Shown: piece after piece, positions 20,005 through 29,015 of the stretch
Numbering within the stretch: position 1 is the first letter of the stretch
Layout: the number at the start of each line of letters is the position of its first letter
DNA from: an uncultured SAR86 cluster bacterium
GTDB lineage: Bacteria > Pseudomonadota > Gammaproteobacteria > Magnimaribacterales > D2472
Assembly (NCBI GenBank): GCA_902518715.1
Contig: CABYHU010000001.1
Location: forward strand, 178,156 to 242,155
Direction: 5' to 3'
DNA length: 64,000 nt
Position numbers and translations under genes: made by a program
Notes under the pieces: generated by a model
Databases searched by the model: none
The model's input: the letters and a program-made list of their open reading frames with translations, nothing else
Told to the model about the DNA's origin: nothing

Positions 20005-20979
20005 TTAAGAGATACCTATTTTTGAACGAATTTCTTCAATGAATTCTTGCGCTAATGGACGAACCTTTTTTGCTCCATTTGAAAGATGATCATTTACTAA
20101 ATCTTTTTGCTCTTTTAATTCAAAATATCTTTCACGAATAGGTAAAAGAGAATCATTAGCTTTCTTAAAAAGCTTATTTTTAGCATCGCCCCAAGATATG
20201 CCATTTTCATATTCTTCTTTAAACTCAGCTATCTCTTCATCTGATGCGAAATTTTGATAAAGATTAAAGACATTACAGGTTTCATGATCCTTAGGCTCAC
20301 CTGGCTCAAGTGAGTTAGTAATAATTTTCATAATTGATTTTTTTAATGTTTTTTCGTCACAAAGCAAAGGAATCACATTGTTATATGATTTACTCATTTT
20401 TCTTCCATCTATTCCAGGAATTGATTCATCGTCATTAATAATTGCTTCTGGTACAACAAAAGTATCACCAAATATGTGATTAAATCTATTTGCAATATCC
20501 CTTGTCATCTCTAGATGTTGTAGTTGGTCAGGACCAACAGGAACATGTGTTGAATTAAACATTAATATGTCAGCAGCCATAAGAATTGGATAAGAGAATA
20601 AACCCATGTTAATTCCTTTGTCATCATCATTATTTTCTTTTAATGATTTGTAAGCGTGCGCCCTATTCATTAATCCCTTTGCAGTTACACAATGAAGTAT
20701 CCAACTTAATTCTAGGATTTCTCTAATATCAGATTGCTTGTAAAAATAAGAGTTTTTAGTATCTAATCCACTCGAGAGCCATGCAAGAGCAATATTCTCA
20801 ATAGATGAAGTAACTTCTTGGGGATTATTAACTTTAATAATCGAATGGTAGTCTGCTAAAAAAAAGAAAGAGTCTTTTGATTCTTTAGCTAATTCAAGAC
20901 TTGGCCTTATAGCTCCAAAATAGTTTCCTAAGTGTGGGGTGCCTGAAGTAGTAATACCTGTTAAAATTCTATTTTTCAT
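20005..20979 (-). CDS. trpS: Tryptophanyl-tRNA synthetase
   Basis: GTPHLGNYFGAIRP (HIGH-like), GPDQLQHLEMTRDIA, GRKMSKSYNN (KMSKS). Confidence 0.97.
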   Translation of the reverse strand: MKNRILTGITTSGTPHLGNYFGAIRPSLELAKESKDSFFFLADYHSIIKVNNPQEVTSSIENIALAWLSSGLDTKNSYFYKQSDIREILELSWILHCVTAKGLMNRAHAYKSLKENNDDDKGINMGLFSYPILMAADILMFNSTHVPVGPDQLQHLEMTRDIANRFNHIFGDTFVVPEAIINDDESIPGIDGRKMSKSYNNVIPLLCDEKTLKKSIMKIITNSLEPGEPKDHETCNVFNLYQNFASDEEIAEFKEEYENGISWGDAKNKLFKKANDSLLPIRERYFELKEQKDLVNDHLSNGAKKVRPLAQEFIEEIRSKIGIS

Positions 20980-20982
20980 TAC

Positions 20983-20992
20983 TATAATTATA
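20983..20992. promoter_or_regulatory. Palindromic bidirectional -10 candidate TATAATTATA
   Basis: Palindrome gives TATAAT on both strands inside the 32-bp gap between divergent trpS and the DUF349 gene. Confidence 0.45.
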
Positions 20993-21011
20993 AACGCGAT
21001 ATATAAAAAAA

Positions 21012-22430
21012 ATGGAAAGAACTGATCAAATTATTGAATTAATATCAAAAGCAAATCAATTATTTGATAGCGGTGTTATTAGAGATGGACAAAAACTTAC
21101 AAGAGAAGCTCTTAAACTTGTAAAGATTCAAGGAAAAATTCCAAATAAACTTAAACATAAACTTAATGCAACAGTAGCACTTTCTAGATATTTTGATGAT
21201 ATTTCCTCTTTTGCTACTAACCCAAAAAGAGATGAGCTAGTAAGCAAAATAAAAAAAATAGCAGATAATCCCATTAAAAATCCACGTAAACAGGCAGATG
21301 AGATCCATAAAGTTCAAGCCCAATGGCAAGCATTAGATCAAACATCTAAAACAGCATCGCAAAAACAGTGGAATGTATTTAGATCTTATGTTGATAAAGC
21401 ATGGATACCATGTGGAGAATTCTTCGACGAACTCAATAAACAAAAGTTGGTTAATGCAACAAAAAAACAACAGGTAACTCAAGATCTAACTGATTTTGTT
21501 CAAAGAAATAACAAAAAGTTTCCAACTATTAGGATACTAAGAAATAAATTAAGAAAATTTGAAGATTTATGGAATGGTTATGCGCCTGTCAGGGATGATG
21601 TGTTTAGAAAACTAAAGTCAGATTTCATTGATGCAAAAAAACCGATTCTTGATGAGATAAAAAAGCAAAACGAGCAAATCAAAATAAAAAAAGAACAAAT
21701 CATTGAATCAGTATCAAAAATAAACTCAGAAGATATGGATGAAAATATTTCTAAATATATGAATCTTAAAAAAGACTGGAACATTTTAGATAAATTGCCG
21801 CATAAAGTAGAAAAACTATTATGGAAAGAATTTATATCATCGGGAGATAGGTTTTTTGAGGAGCAAAATAAAAATAAACAAATTCAACTTGATGAATTGG
21901 GTCTTGTTTTAAAAGATCTAAAAAAATATGAGATTGAGGATCTGCAAGAAATGCTTCCAAAGTTTGATCTCATCAACAAAACAAAAGAATATAAATCTCT
22001 TCAGAATCAAATTGTTAAATTACGTAATGATCAAAAAGATAAGAAAAATAAAGATTCTATTAATGATCTAGAGAAACTATTCGAATATATTATTGAAAAA
22101 AAAGATTTATCTGATTTAACCAACTTAGATAATTCATATAAGGAAATATTTGATTATAAGTTTGATTCCCACTCTAAAGATGAAATGCTTGAATCATGCA
22201 TAAGAATAGAAATGATATGCAATGTTGAATCATTAAAAAAAGATGAAAAAATTAGAAATCAAATACAGCTTAAAATTCTTACTGAAAAATTTAATAAAGC
22301 TAAACTAACAAAAAAAGAAGAAATCTTTCTTCATATAAAGAATTTTTTCCTAAATTTATCTGTATCTAAAGTTAGTAATGCTGAAAAAAATATGTGGAAA
22401 AGAATTATTAAAGCAATTAAGACTTCTTAA
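21012..22430 (+). CDS. DUF349 domain-containing protein
   Basis: Charged coiled-coil protein with repeated units such as QWQALDQTSKTASQKQWNVFRSYVDKAWIPCGEFF. Confidence 0.8.
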   Translation: MERTDQIIELISKANQLFDSGVIRDGQKLTREALKLVKIQGKIPNKLKHKLNATVALSRYFDDISSFATNPKRDELVSKIKKIADNPIKNPRKQADEIHKVQAQWQALDQTSKTASQKQWNVFRSYVDKAWIPCGEFFDELNKQKLVNATKKQQVTQDLTDFVQRNNKKFPTIRILRNKLRKFEDLWNGYAPVRDDVFRKLKSDFIDAKKPILDEIKKQNEQIKIKKEQIIESVSKINSEDMDENISKYMNLKKDWNILDKLPHKVEKLLWKEFISSGDRFFEEQNKNKQIQLDELGLVLKDLKKYEIEDLQEMLPKFDLINKTKEYKSLQNQIVKLRNDQKDKKNKDSINDLEKLFEYIIEKKDLSDLTNLDNSYKEIFDYKFDSHSKDEMLESCIRIEMICNVESLKKDEKIRNQIQLKILTEKFNKAKLTKKEEIFLHIKNFFLNLSVSKVSNAEKNMWKRIIKAIKTS

Positions 22431-23814
22431 GGTTAAGTTCCTTTTGTATTAATCTATGCTTTTCTCGATCAAGATTATAAAAATAAAAAATAGCTATAGG
22501 TATTAGTAACATAATAGGTACTAAGCCACCCTGTGTTGATATTAAAAAGAAAATTTGATCATCTGAAGGATTTGTAGAAGTAAAACCAATAATACTCAAA
22601 ACAAAACCAGCTATTGCAGTTCCAAATCCTGTATTAACCTTTTGTAAAAAGCCAAGTGCTGCAAATAAAACACCCTCTTGTCTTTTATTAGTAATTAACT
22701 CTACTTCATCTGCTATATCAGCAACCATAGAGTCGCGAATCATATTGCCAATGATGTTATTCGTAATACCAATAAGAATAAATATCCATAAAAACATTAC
22801 TAATTGATAAGTCCCTTTTGGTGGAGTTAAATCAAAATATCCGAGTATTAATGGTGCTGGATAAATTATTCCAGTTAAAAACATAGATATTAATATTATG
22901 CTCCTTTTTTCAAATAGCTTTACCAATCTTGGAGCTAATGCAAATGCTAAAAAGGCACATACGACATACATTGGTAAAAATAATGTAATCTGTGTTCCAG
23001 ATAACTCCCAAAAATAAGTATTAATGTAGAGAGTTAAGGTATTTCCAAGACCCCAAGCTACAGATAAACCAAATGATCCAAAAAAGAATATTACAAAAGT
23101 TTTGTTAGTTAATGCCATTCGAATTTCTTGAAAAATATCTTTTATAGTTATCCTTCCCTCCCAAGTTGATAAAGTAGTCCCATATCGCAAGGTTGATATA
23201 GAAGAAATGATAATAAATAGACCCATAATAGCCGCGCCTGTATAACCAAAAGGAGCCCAAGCATCAGGATTAAGCTGACCTTTTGAATATTCTGGAGTTG
23301 AAGCAAAGAAAACATAGTAACCTAAGAAAGCGTTTGAAAGTCCTGCTAACCAGCCAAATAGTTCACGAATAGAAAATAATGCTGTTCTCTCGTCATAATC
23401 TTTTGTAATCTCTCCTCCAAGCGCTCTATGAGGCACATCAAATAATGTCATTCCGAATCTTGTAATAATGCAAAATGAGAGCATCCAGATAAACAAAGAT
23501 GCTTGAGTTAATTCCCAATCTGATCTTGGCATAAATAAAAATATATACCCAAATACAATCGGAACTACTGATGCAAATAAATATGGATGTCTTCTTCCGA
23601 TAGAAGAGTTTGTTCTATCAGAAATTGATCCAATAATTGGATCTGTAAATGCATCAAAAAATAGAGCTATAGCTATGGCCAAACCAGCTAGCCCAGGCTC
23701 AAGACCTACTACATTTCCATAATAAAAAAGTAAAAAAAATGTAAACATATCAACCTTGATGCCATTTGGAACAGCACCAGTTGCATATGCGATCTTCTCT
23801 TTACTTGTTAACAA
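22417..23814 (-). CDS. GPH-family (MelB-like) sugar:cation symporter
   Basis: FDAFTDPIIGSISDRTNSSIGRRHPYLFAS and DVPHRALGGEITKDYDERT motifs. Confidence 0.88.
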   Translation of the reverse strand: MLTSKEKIAYATGAVPNGIKVDMFTFFLLFYYGNVVGLEPGLAGLAIAIALFFDAFTDPIIGSISDRTNSSIGRRHPYLFASVVPIVFGYIFLFMPRSDWELTQASLFIWMLSFCIITRFGMTLFDVPHRALGGEITKDYDERTALFSIRELFGWLAGLSNAFLGYYVFFASTPEYSKGQLNPDAWAPFGYTGAAIMGLFIIISSISTLRYGTTLSTWEGRITIKDIFQEIRMALTNKTFVIFFFGSFGLSVAWGLGNTLTLYINTYFWELSGTQITLFLPMYVVCAFLAFALAPRLVKLFEKRSIILISMFLTGIIYPAPLILGYFDLTPPKGTYQLVMFLWIFILIGITNNIIGNMIRDSMVADIADEVELITNKRQEGVLFAALGFLQKVNTGFGTAIAGFVLSIIGFTSTNPSDDQIFFLISTQGGLVPIMLLIPIAIFYFYNLDREKHRLIQKELNLKKS

Positions 23815-24725
23815 TTTGTATTCAGATGTTGTATAAGTTCGTCTTTAAATTTATTAAAAACAGGTTCTTCAATTAAATGTCCCATATTTTCAACCATCAA
23901 AAGGTCACTATTAGAAATTAGTTTATGGGAATGGAATGCATTTTTAGGCTTAACTAATGGATCAATGTCACCGTGAATTATTAGTGTTGGTATTTTGATA
24001 TTACTAACTTTCTTAACCCTATCTCTAGTTCCTAAAATTGCAGCCATTTGCCTTATAAAACCTGTATCGTCTTTGCTTCTATCAATTGACTGACCCACCT
24101 CATTTCTAAATTCTTTTGTATTGTGGTTATATCCTTTCATACCGATAGTTGAAACTAACCTTACAGCCCTATCTATTCTTTCTTCTTTTGTAGCATTTTT
24201 GAAAGCTCTTTCTTGCAATAATCTTATAACTCTAAAACTTGGTCCATTTGTGGGATTTGGTGTAGATACCATTGAAGCAATTTGAGTATATGAATGAAAT
24301 CTGTCAGGATGATTAGCAACCAATATTTGTGAAATCATCCCACCCATAGACATACCAATTACATGACATTTATCAATATTTAGGTAATCTAAAAGCATAA
24401 CAGCATCATTGGCCATATCATCTAGCTTATATTCAGATTTAATTGGTATATTTAAATAATATTTTAAATAATTGCTCAAAAATGTAGGGTTTGATTCAAA
24501 TCTTGTTGATAATCCCATGTCCCTATTGTCATAGGCAATTGGTCTGTAACCAGAATCCTGAAGTCTTTTAATCATATATGGAGGCCAAAATGTGAGCTGA
24601 CCACCAAGGCCCATAACCAAGAGAACAGGTATGCCGCCAACGGGTCCATAATCTCTATAATAAATTTCTAGATTATCTTTCTTTGCATAGCCCTCTTCGA
24701 AACCAGATGCATTATTAAAGAACAT
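23808..24725 (-). CDS. Alpha/beta hydrolase
   Basis: VIGMSMGGMISQILVA nucleophile elbow, LIIHGDIDPLV and MGHLIEEP. Confidence 0.88.
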   Translation of the reverse strand: MFFNNASGFEEGYAKKDNLEIYYRDYGPVGGIPVLLVMGLGGQLTFWPPYMIKRLQDSGYRPIAYDNRDMGLSTRFESNPTFLSNYLKYYLNIPIKSEYKLDDMANDAVMLLDYLNIDKCHVIGMSMGGMISQILVANHPDRFHSYTQIASMVSTPNPTNGPSFRVIRLLQERAFKNATKEERIDRAVRLVSTIGMKGYNHNTKEFRNEVGQSIDRSKDDTGFIRQMAAILGTRDRVKKVSNIKIPTLIIHGDIDPLVKPKNAFHSHKLISNSDLLMVENMGHLIEEPVFNKFKDELIQHLNTNC

Positions 24726-24727
24726 AA

Positions 24728-25126
24728 TTAGACTAACTTGCTAGTAGCGGTTGCACTGGCGACAATCTTATTATTTTGAAAAAGTTCTGCACTCGTATAT
24801 GCAATTGTTCTTCCCTCTTTAATATACTTAGCCCTAACGAGAATTTCCCCCACAGTACATGGTCTAAGAAATTGAACATTGATATCTAAAGTTAATGGGT
24901 TAACTTGACCATTTGTTAATGCTAAGACGAGCTGAGCCATACACGAATCAAGCATTGCAGTCACAAAACCACCTTGAACAATAGTATCGTTTGAATGTGT
25001 TAAGTCTACTGAGGCATTAAATTTAAGGTCAAGAGTTTTGTTATCTTTATCAAGATTAAAATCTGAAAAACCAAGAATATCTAAGAATTTAGGTTTATTA
25101 ATACTAAAAGGATTAAATTCGTGCAT
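24728..25126 (-). CDS. PaaI-like hotdog thioesterase
   Basis: VQGGFVTAMLDSCMAQ and LTLDINVQFLRP hotdog motifs. Confidence 0.82.
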   Translation of the reverse strand: MHEFNPFSINKPKFLDILGFSDFNLDKDNKTLDLKFNASVDLTHSNDTIVQGGFVTAMLDSCMAQLVLALTNGQVNPLTLDINVQFLRPCTVGEILVRAKYIKEGRTIAYTSAELFQNNKIVASATATSKLV

Positions 25127-25139
25127 ATTTATTGTTAAG

Positions 25140-25229
25140 TGGCGGAGAGACAGGGATTCGAACCCTGGAAGGAGTTGCCCCCTTGCTGGTTTTCAAGACC
25201 AGTGCATTCAACCGCTCTGCCATCTCTCC
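25140..25229 (-). tRNA. tRNA-Ser(UGA)
   Basis: Minus strand GGAGAGATGGCAGAGCGGTTGAATGCACTGGTCTTGAAAACCAGCAAGGGGGCAACTCCTTCCAGGGTTCGAATCCCTGTCTCTCCGCCA: class II with long variable arm, anticodon TGA, encoded CCA. Confidence 0.97.
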
Positions 25230-25261
25230 TAAAGGCAAATATTATAAGCTATTTTTTGTTT

Positions 25262-26683
25262 TTAATTAGTCTTAAAATTTCTTTTTCTTCTGCTTCCATG
25301 CCTCAAATAAACTAATTTAGCCTCATCTTTGAAAGTTTTACTTTTTCTAATACTCCAAATTCTGTCGCGAGCATATTTTGATGAGTCATTTAAATTTACG
25401 ATTTGTGGTAAGTAAGATTCTCCTAATTGAGCAGTATGAATTGATTCTGAATCAAAATCGCATAGCTCTGGAATTAAGCTTTTAATCCAATCAGCATTTG
25501 GATCTTGATCCATGCTTTGTTTTGCTACTGAGTAAATTCTAGGAAGATTTATACCAGTTACACCACTTTGCATCTGGACCTGATTAATGTGAATTCCAGG
25601 TTCATAGTCTGTAAAGAATTTTGCTAAAAGTGGAGAAGTCTTTTGCCATGGTTGCCACATGTTATAAGATGCAAATGACATTATCATTGCCCTCATTCTA
25701 AAATTAATCCATCCATAAGTTTGTAAAAACTTCATACAAGCATCCAGAAAAGGAAATCCTGTCTTACCTGTAATCCATTTTTCGATCATCTCATCATCAT
25801 GTTCGGCCCTGAGATCATCGCACATACGATGCATAGATTTAAATTCTAATTCTGGTTCGGTATGTAATTTTTGAACAAAATGACAATGCCAATATAGTCT
25901 TTTTTTAAAAGAATAAAGATCTTTTTTATTTTTTAGTTGTGGGAATAATTTATTTAATTGTTGGTATACCTGCCTGATAGATACTGAACCATAAGTGAAA
26001 TGAGGAGATAATCTTGAACAAGTATCTTCAGACAATTTAGGACTAGACATTTTTGTTCTGTATCCTTCACATCTGTGTTCTAAAAAACTTTCTAATAAAT
26101 CATTTGCAACTGAAGTTCCTCCAGCTTGAATATTATTCAAGTTTTTCAGATTGCAGCTTACTTTTGATTCATAACATTCGAAATTTATTAAATCTACCTT
26201 ATCTTTATAATGAGAAACTTTAGGAGATCCAAGAATCTCTTTAGTCATAATATGATTCCAATTTCTAGACCAAGTATCTCTATCGAAGTTATCTAATTGC
26301 AATCCAAAATCATCATAAATTTTAATTTTATCTTGGAAATGCTTTTTAAATCTCTCAAATCCATCCCGAAAATATCCAACATCAGTACAATGGTTCATGT
26401 GAATAAAAAAATCTTTATAGTTAGAATGAATCCAGATCTTTAAATCATCAAAACTGCCTTCGAATATATTTATTTTAGAATTAACTTCACTAAGATCTTG
26501 ATTTAACTCTTTCAGGCAATCATTTGAAAATTTTAATTGTCTAGATGATTTTCCATTTGCATTCCAATAATTTTCATCATAAAGATAGATAACAATATAG
26601 TTAGATCTCAATGAACCATAAAATAAGGCTTCATTATCTTGAATTCTTAAATTTCTATTTATAATTATGATATCTGTTGTCAT
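25262..26683 (-). CDS. Cryptochrome/photolyase family FAD-binding protein
   Basis: Antenna-domain start IIIINRNLRIQDNEAL; TGFPFLDACMKFLQTYGWINFRMRAMIMSFASYNMWQPW photolyase core. Confidence 0.9.
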   Translation of the reverse strand: MTTDIIIINRNLRIQDNEALFYGSLRSNYIVIYLYDENYWNANGKSSRQLKFSNDCLKELNQDLSEVNSKINIFEGSFDDLKIWIHSNYKDFFIHMNHCTDVGYFRDGFERFKKHFQDKIKIYDDFGLQLDNFDRDTWSRNWNHIMTKEILGSPKVSHYKDKVDLINFECYESKVSCNLKNLNNIQAGGTSVANDLLESFLEHRCEGYRTKMSSPKLSEDTCSRLSPHFTYGSVSIRQVYQQLNKLFPQLKNKKDLYSFKKRLYWHCHFVQKLHTEPELEFKSMHRMCDDLRAEHDDEMIEKWITGKTGFPFLDACMKFLQTYGWINFRMRAMIMSFASYNMWQPWQKTSPLLAKFFTDYEPGIHINQVQMQSGVTGINLPRIYSVAKQSMDQDPNADWIKSLIPELCDFDSESIHTAQLGESYLPQIVNLNDSSKYARDRIWSIRKSKTFKDEAKLVYLRHGSRRKRNFKTN

Positions 26684-26723
26684 AAACTAAATAATTGAGT
26701 TTTTTTTAATTTGAAATTAATCT

Positions 26724-27050
26724 TTAAATGTTTCTAAACAATTTAAAGCGCCAATACAACATAAAAGCAAGAATTGAATACGCAAATACAGCTAGCTGCT
26801 TAACAATTGGTAGAGATATAAGTTTGCCTAACCAATGATAACCATTTGTTCTAGTCCATACATAAATAAATGCATCAATACCATCTAATTCTTCTCCATC
26901 AGGAAAGATAACATGTAATTTTTTAAGATATTTATCATCCATTTGACTACAGTCAGAAAATTCTAATGATGATCTCTTTTTGTAATGTTGAATTTCAAAA
27001 TTACAAATCCCACATTTTTCATTAAATAAAACTTTACCATCCATCTTCAT
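26724..27050 (-). CDS. Thiol-disulfide oxidoreductase DCC family (DUF393)
   Basis: KVLFNEKCGICNFEIQHYKKRS with CxxC; likely starts at internal MKMDG rather than the track start at 27089. Confidence 0.78.
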   Translation of the reverse strand: MKMDGKVLFNEKCGICNFEIQHYKKRSSLEFSDCSQMDDKYLKKLHVIFPDGEELDGIDAFIYVWTRTNGYHWLGKLISLPIVKQLAVFAYSILAFMLYWRFKLFRNI

Positions 27051-27052
27051 TT

Positions 27053-27160
27053 TTAAGTAACAATTCCGAAATATACAAACACAGACCAAAGAGCAAAATA
27101 AATTAAAGCACCGACTCCGAGACCTATGACTATGGTAAGTAATTTTTTAATAATCTTCAT
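27053..27160 (-). CDS. Predicted 35-aa single-TM protein
   Basis: Hand translation MKIIKKLLTIVIGLGVGALIYFALWSVFVYFGIVT*, fitting just upstream of the DCC start; below the track size cutoff. Confidence 0.5.
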   Translation of the reverse strand: MKIIKKLLTIVIGLGVGALIYFALWSVFVYFGIVT

Positions 27161-27227
27161 TTTTAAATCTTAATATTTTCTTGCGAATACATTCTATTAA
27201 AAAAATATTCTTATATATAATATTATT

Positions 27228-27389
27228 ATGACTAAATTGCTACTATCAATACCGTTTATTTATGCAATTTTGATGTTTGTATCCATAAGTAAACAAGATA
27301 GCTGGAATACTAATCTTTTTTCTAAGATTCTTATATATCTTATGATACTTATTTGCTGTTTAGCTATTTTTGGTATTTGGTACCTTTGA
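27228..27389 (+). CDS. Predicted 53-aa membrane protein
   Basis: Hand translation MTKLLLSIPFIYAILMFVSISKQDSWNTNLFSKILIYLMILICCLAIFGIWYL*; stop overlaps a TTG start of the next ORF. Confidence 0.5.
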   Translation: MTKLLLSIPFIYAILMFVSISKQDSWNTNLFSKILIYLMILICCLAIFGIWYL

Positions 27390-27700
27390 ATAAACTAATT
27401 TTCTTATTTTTTTTATCATTATCTATTCAGGCAAAGGATTTTAGTCTACATTGTGAAAATGTAAAAAAAACAGAAGATACGCATAGACTAATAATTAAAT
27501 ATCAAAATAAACAACTTTTATTCAAAGGAAATATCTATCTATTTAATAGTTATAGAGAAAATGAAATTTTTGCCCAGCATCGAACTATTTTTTTAAATTC
27601 ATTTTTAGAGTTTAATGAAGAAACATATATGCTAACTGAAGTAAATTCATGGGTTCATAAAATCACGAAAAATGAATTTATTTGTAGGGTTGTTAATTAA
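27386..27700 (+). CDS. Hypothetical exported protein
   Basis: TTG start gives signal-peptide-like (M)NKLIFLFFLSLSIQAKDFS; track starts upstream at 27353. Confidence 0.55.
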   Translation: MNKLIFLFFLSLSIQAKDFSLHCENVKKTEDTHRLIIKYQNKQLLFKGNIYLFNSYRENEIFAQHRTIFLNSFLEFNEETYMLTEVNSWVHKITKNEFICRVVN

Positions 27701-28613
27701 TAACTAAGTATTCAAGAACACTGTCAAATCTGGATCCGAACTCTGGTGCGTAATGATCATAACCATCAAAGACTAAATATTTATAATCTTTTGATTTTGA
27801 ATCTAGTATCTTATTAACTCTTCTTTGAGGTGTGCTATAGAGAGAATCTAAACCAATCGTTCCATGGTCGAAATATATTTTTTGATTATCGATATTGGCA
27901 ATATTATCTTCAATATAAGAAATAATTGCATTTGCAGTGTCATCATCACCATCTATTTTTCCGACAAGGGGTAATAAAACATATTCTAGTGGTTTTATTC
28001 CTACCCAATGAGTAGAAATGCAACCAGCAAACCCAAATAGATCAGGGTATTCTATTAAGGCATTTAATGCAGCAAGACCGCCCATACTTGCTCCAATGAT
28101 TCCTAAATTCTTGTTATTTAGTGAGATATCGAACTTTTCTTCTACAAATGGAATAACATCTTCAGTTAGGAATTCTAAATAGTATAGATTGTTGTTATTT
28201 ACCCATTCTTGATAACGTCTTTTCTTAAAACCACTATCAAAGTAGGGAATTGATTCTTTTGGAAAATACTCAGCATATCTTTTAGTTTCATCAACAAAAA
28301 ATCGATTGCCTTTTTTTGCACTGTGTATACCAATAATGACAAAATTTAATTCATTTTCATTTAAATTCATTTGTTCAATCTTTTCATCTATGCCCCACTC
28401 CATGTTATGCCAGCTTTCAGCAGCATTAAAAAGCTCCTCTCCATCATTCATAAAAATAAATAATGTATCTGAATCAATAGTTTTATTATTTGGATAATAT
28501 ATTTGAATCTTCCTTGTATCGTAATCTGACTCAATTACAAAATTCTCTAACTCACCAAATGAAACGTCTGAGAAGCTATTTAAAGATATAAATAATAAAA
28601 GAAATATCCTCAA
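27693..28613 (-). CDS. Esterase family alpha/beta hydrolase (Fes/esterase-D-like), exported
   Basis: Signal peptide, IGASMGGLAALNALIEYPDLFGFAGCIS; TTG start. Confidence 0.82.
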   Translation of the reverse strand: MRIFLLLFISLNSFSDVSFGELENFVIESDYDTRKIQIYYPNNKTIDSDTLFIFMNDGEELFNAAESWHNMEWGIDEKIEQMNLNENELNFVIIGIHSAKKGNRFFVDETKRYAEYFPKESIPYFDSGFKKRRYQEWVNNNNLYYLEFLTEDVIPFVEEKFDISLNNKNLGIIGASMGGLAALNALIEYPDLFGFAGCISTHWVGIKPLEYVLLPLVGKIDGDDDTANAIISYIEDNIANIDNQKIYFDHGTIGLDSLYSTPQRRVNKILDSKSKDYKYLVFDGYDHYAPEFGSRFDSVLEYLVIN

Positions 28614-28783
28614 AATATTCTCTCAATAAGGGGATATAAATAATATGCCGTTACGCCAGAAATAATTAAAAGACTGTACCAAAAAATTCTTGGTCTAGCA
28701 TTTGGCAAGAAATTACCTGTCTGATGCAATAATCCGAAAAAAATTACAAAAATCCAAAATAATATTACTTCACCGTAACCCAT
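28610..28783 (-). CDS. Predicted 57-aa two-TM protein
   Basis: Hand translation MGYGEVILFWIFVIFFGLLHQTGNFLPNARPRIFWYSLLIISGVTAYYLYPLIERIF*; TTGA overlap with esterase TTG start. Confidence 0.6.
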   Translation of the reverse strand: MGYGEVILFWIFVIFFGLLHQTGNFLPNARPRIFWYSLLIISGVTAYYLYPLIERIF

Positions 28784-28786
28784 ATT

Positions 28787-28999
28787 TTAGAAAATCTTGT
28801 TATACAGGAAGAATACTGCTCCGCCAAGTGCCCACTGAAATACAGTAACCAAGAAAACCGATAACAAATAATAAATTACATCTTTAATTTGAGGAGTTAA
28901 AAAAATATTTTTAAAACTCTCAACCGTTCTAAGAATTATCATCGATATTCCTACTGTAATGATCATACTTACATAAACTAAAGTATCTTGAATTTCCAT
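28787..28999 (-). CDS. Small membrane protein (70 aa)
   Basis: Two hydrophobic segments; packed between small ORF and ggt. Confidence 0.6.
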   Translation of the reverse strand: MEIQDTLVYVSMIITVGISMIILRTVESFKNIFLTPQIKDVIYYLLSVFLVTVFQWALGGAVFFLYNKIF

Positions 29000-29015
29000 T
29001 ATAAATCCTCCTTAA

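Noticed and set aside
20969-21012. trpS attenuator or riboswitch
   Set aside because: The gap is only 32 bp and shows no room for a leader peptide or terminator/antiterminator.
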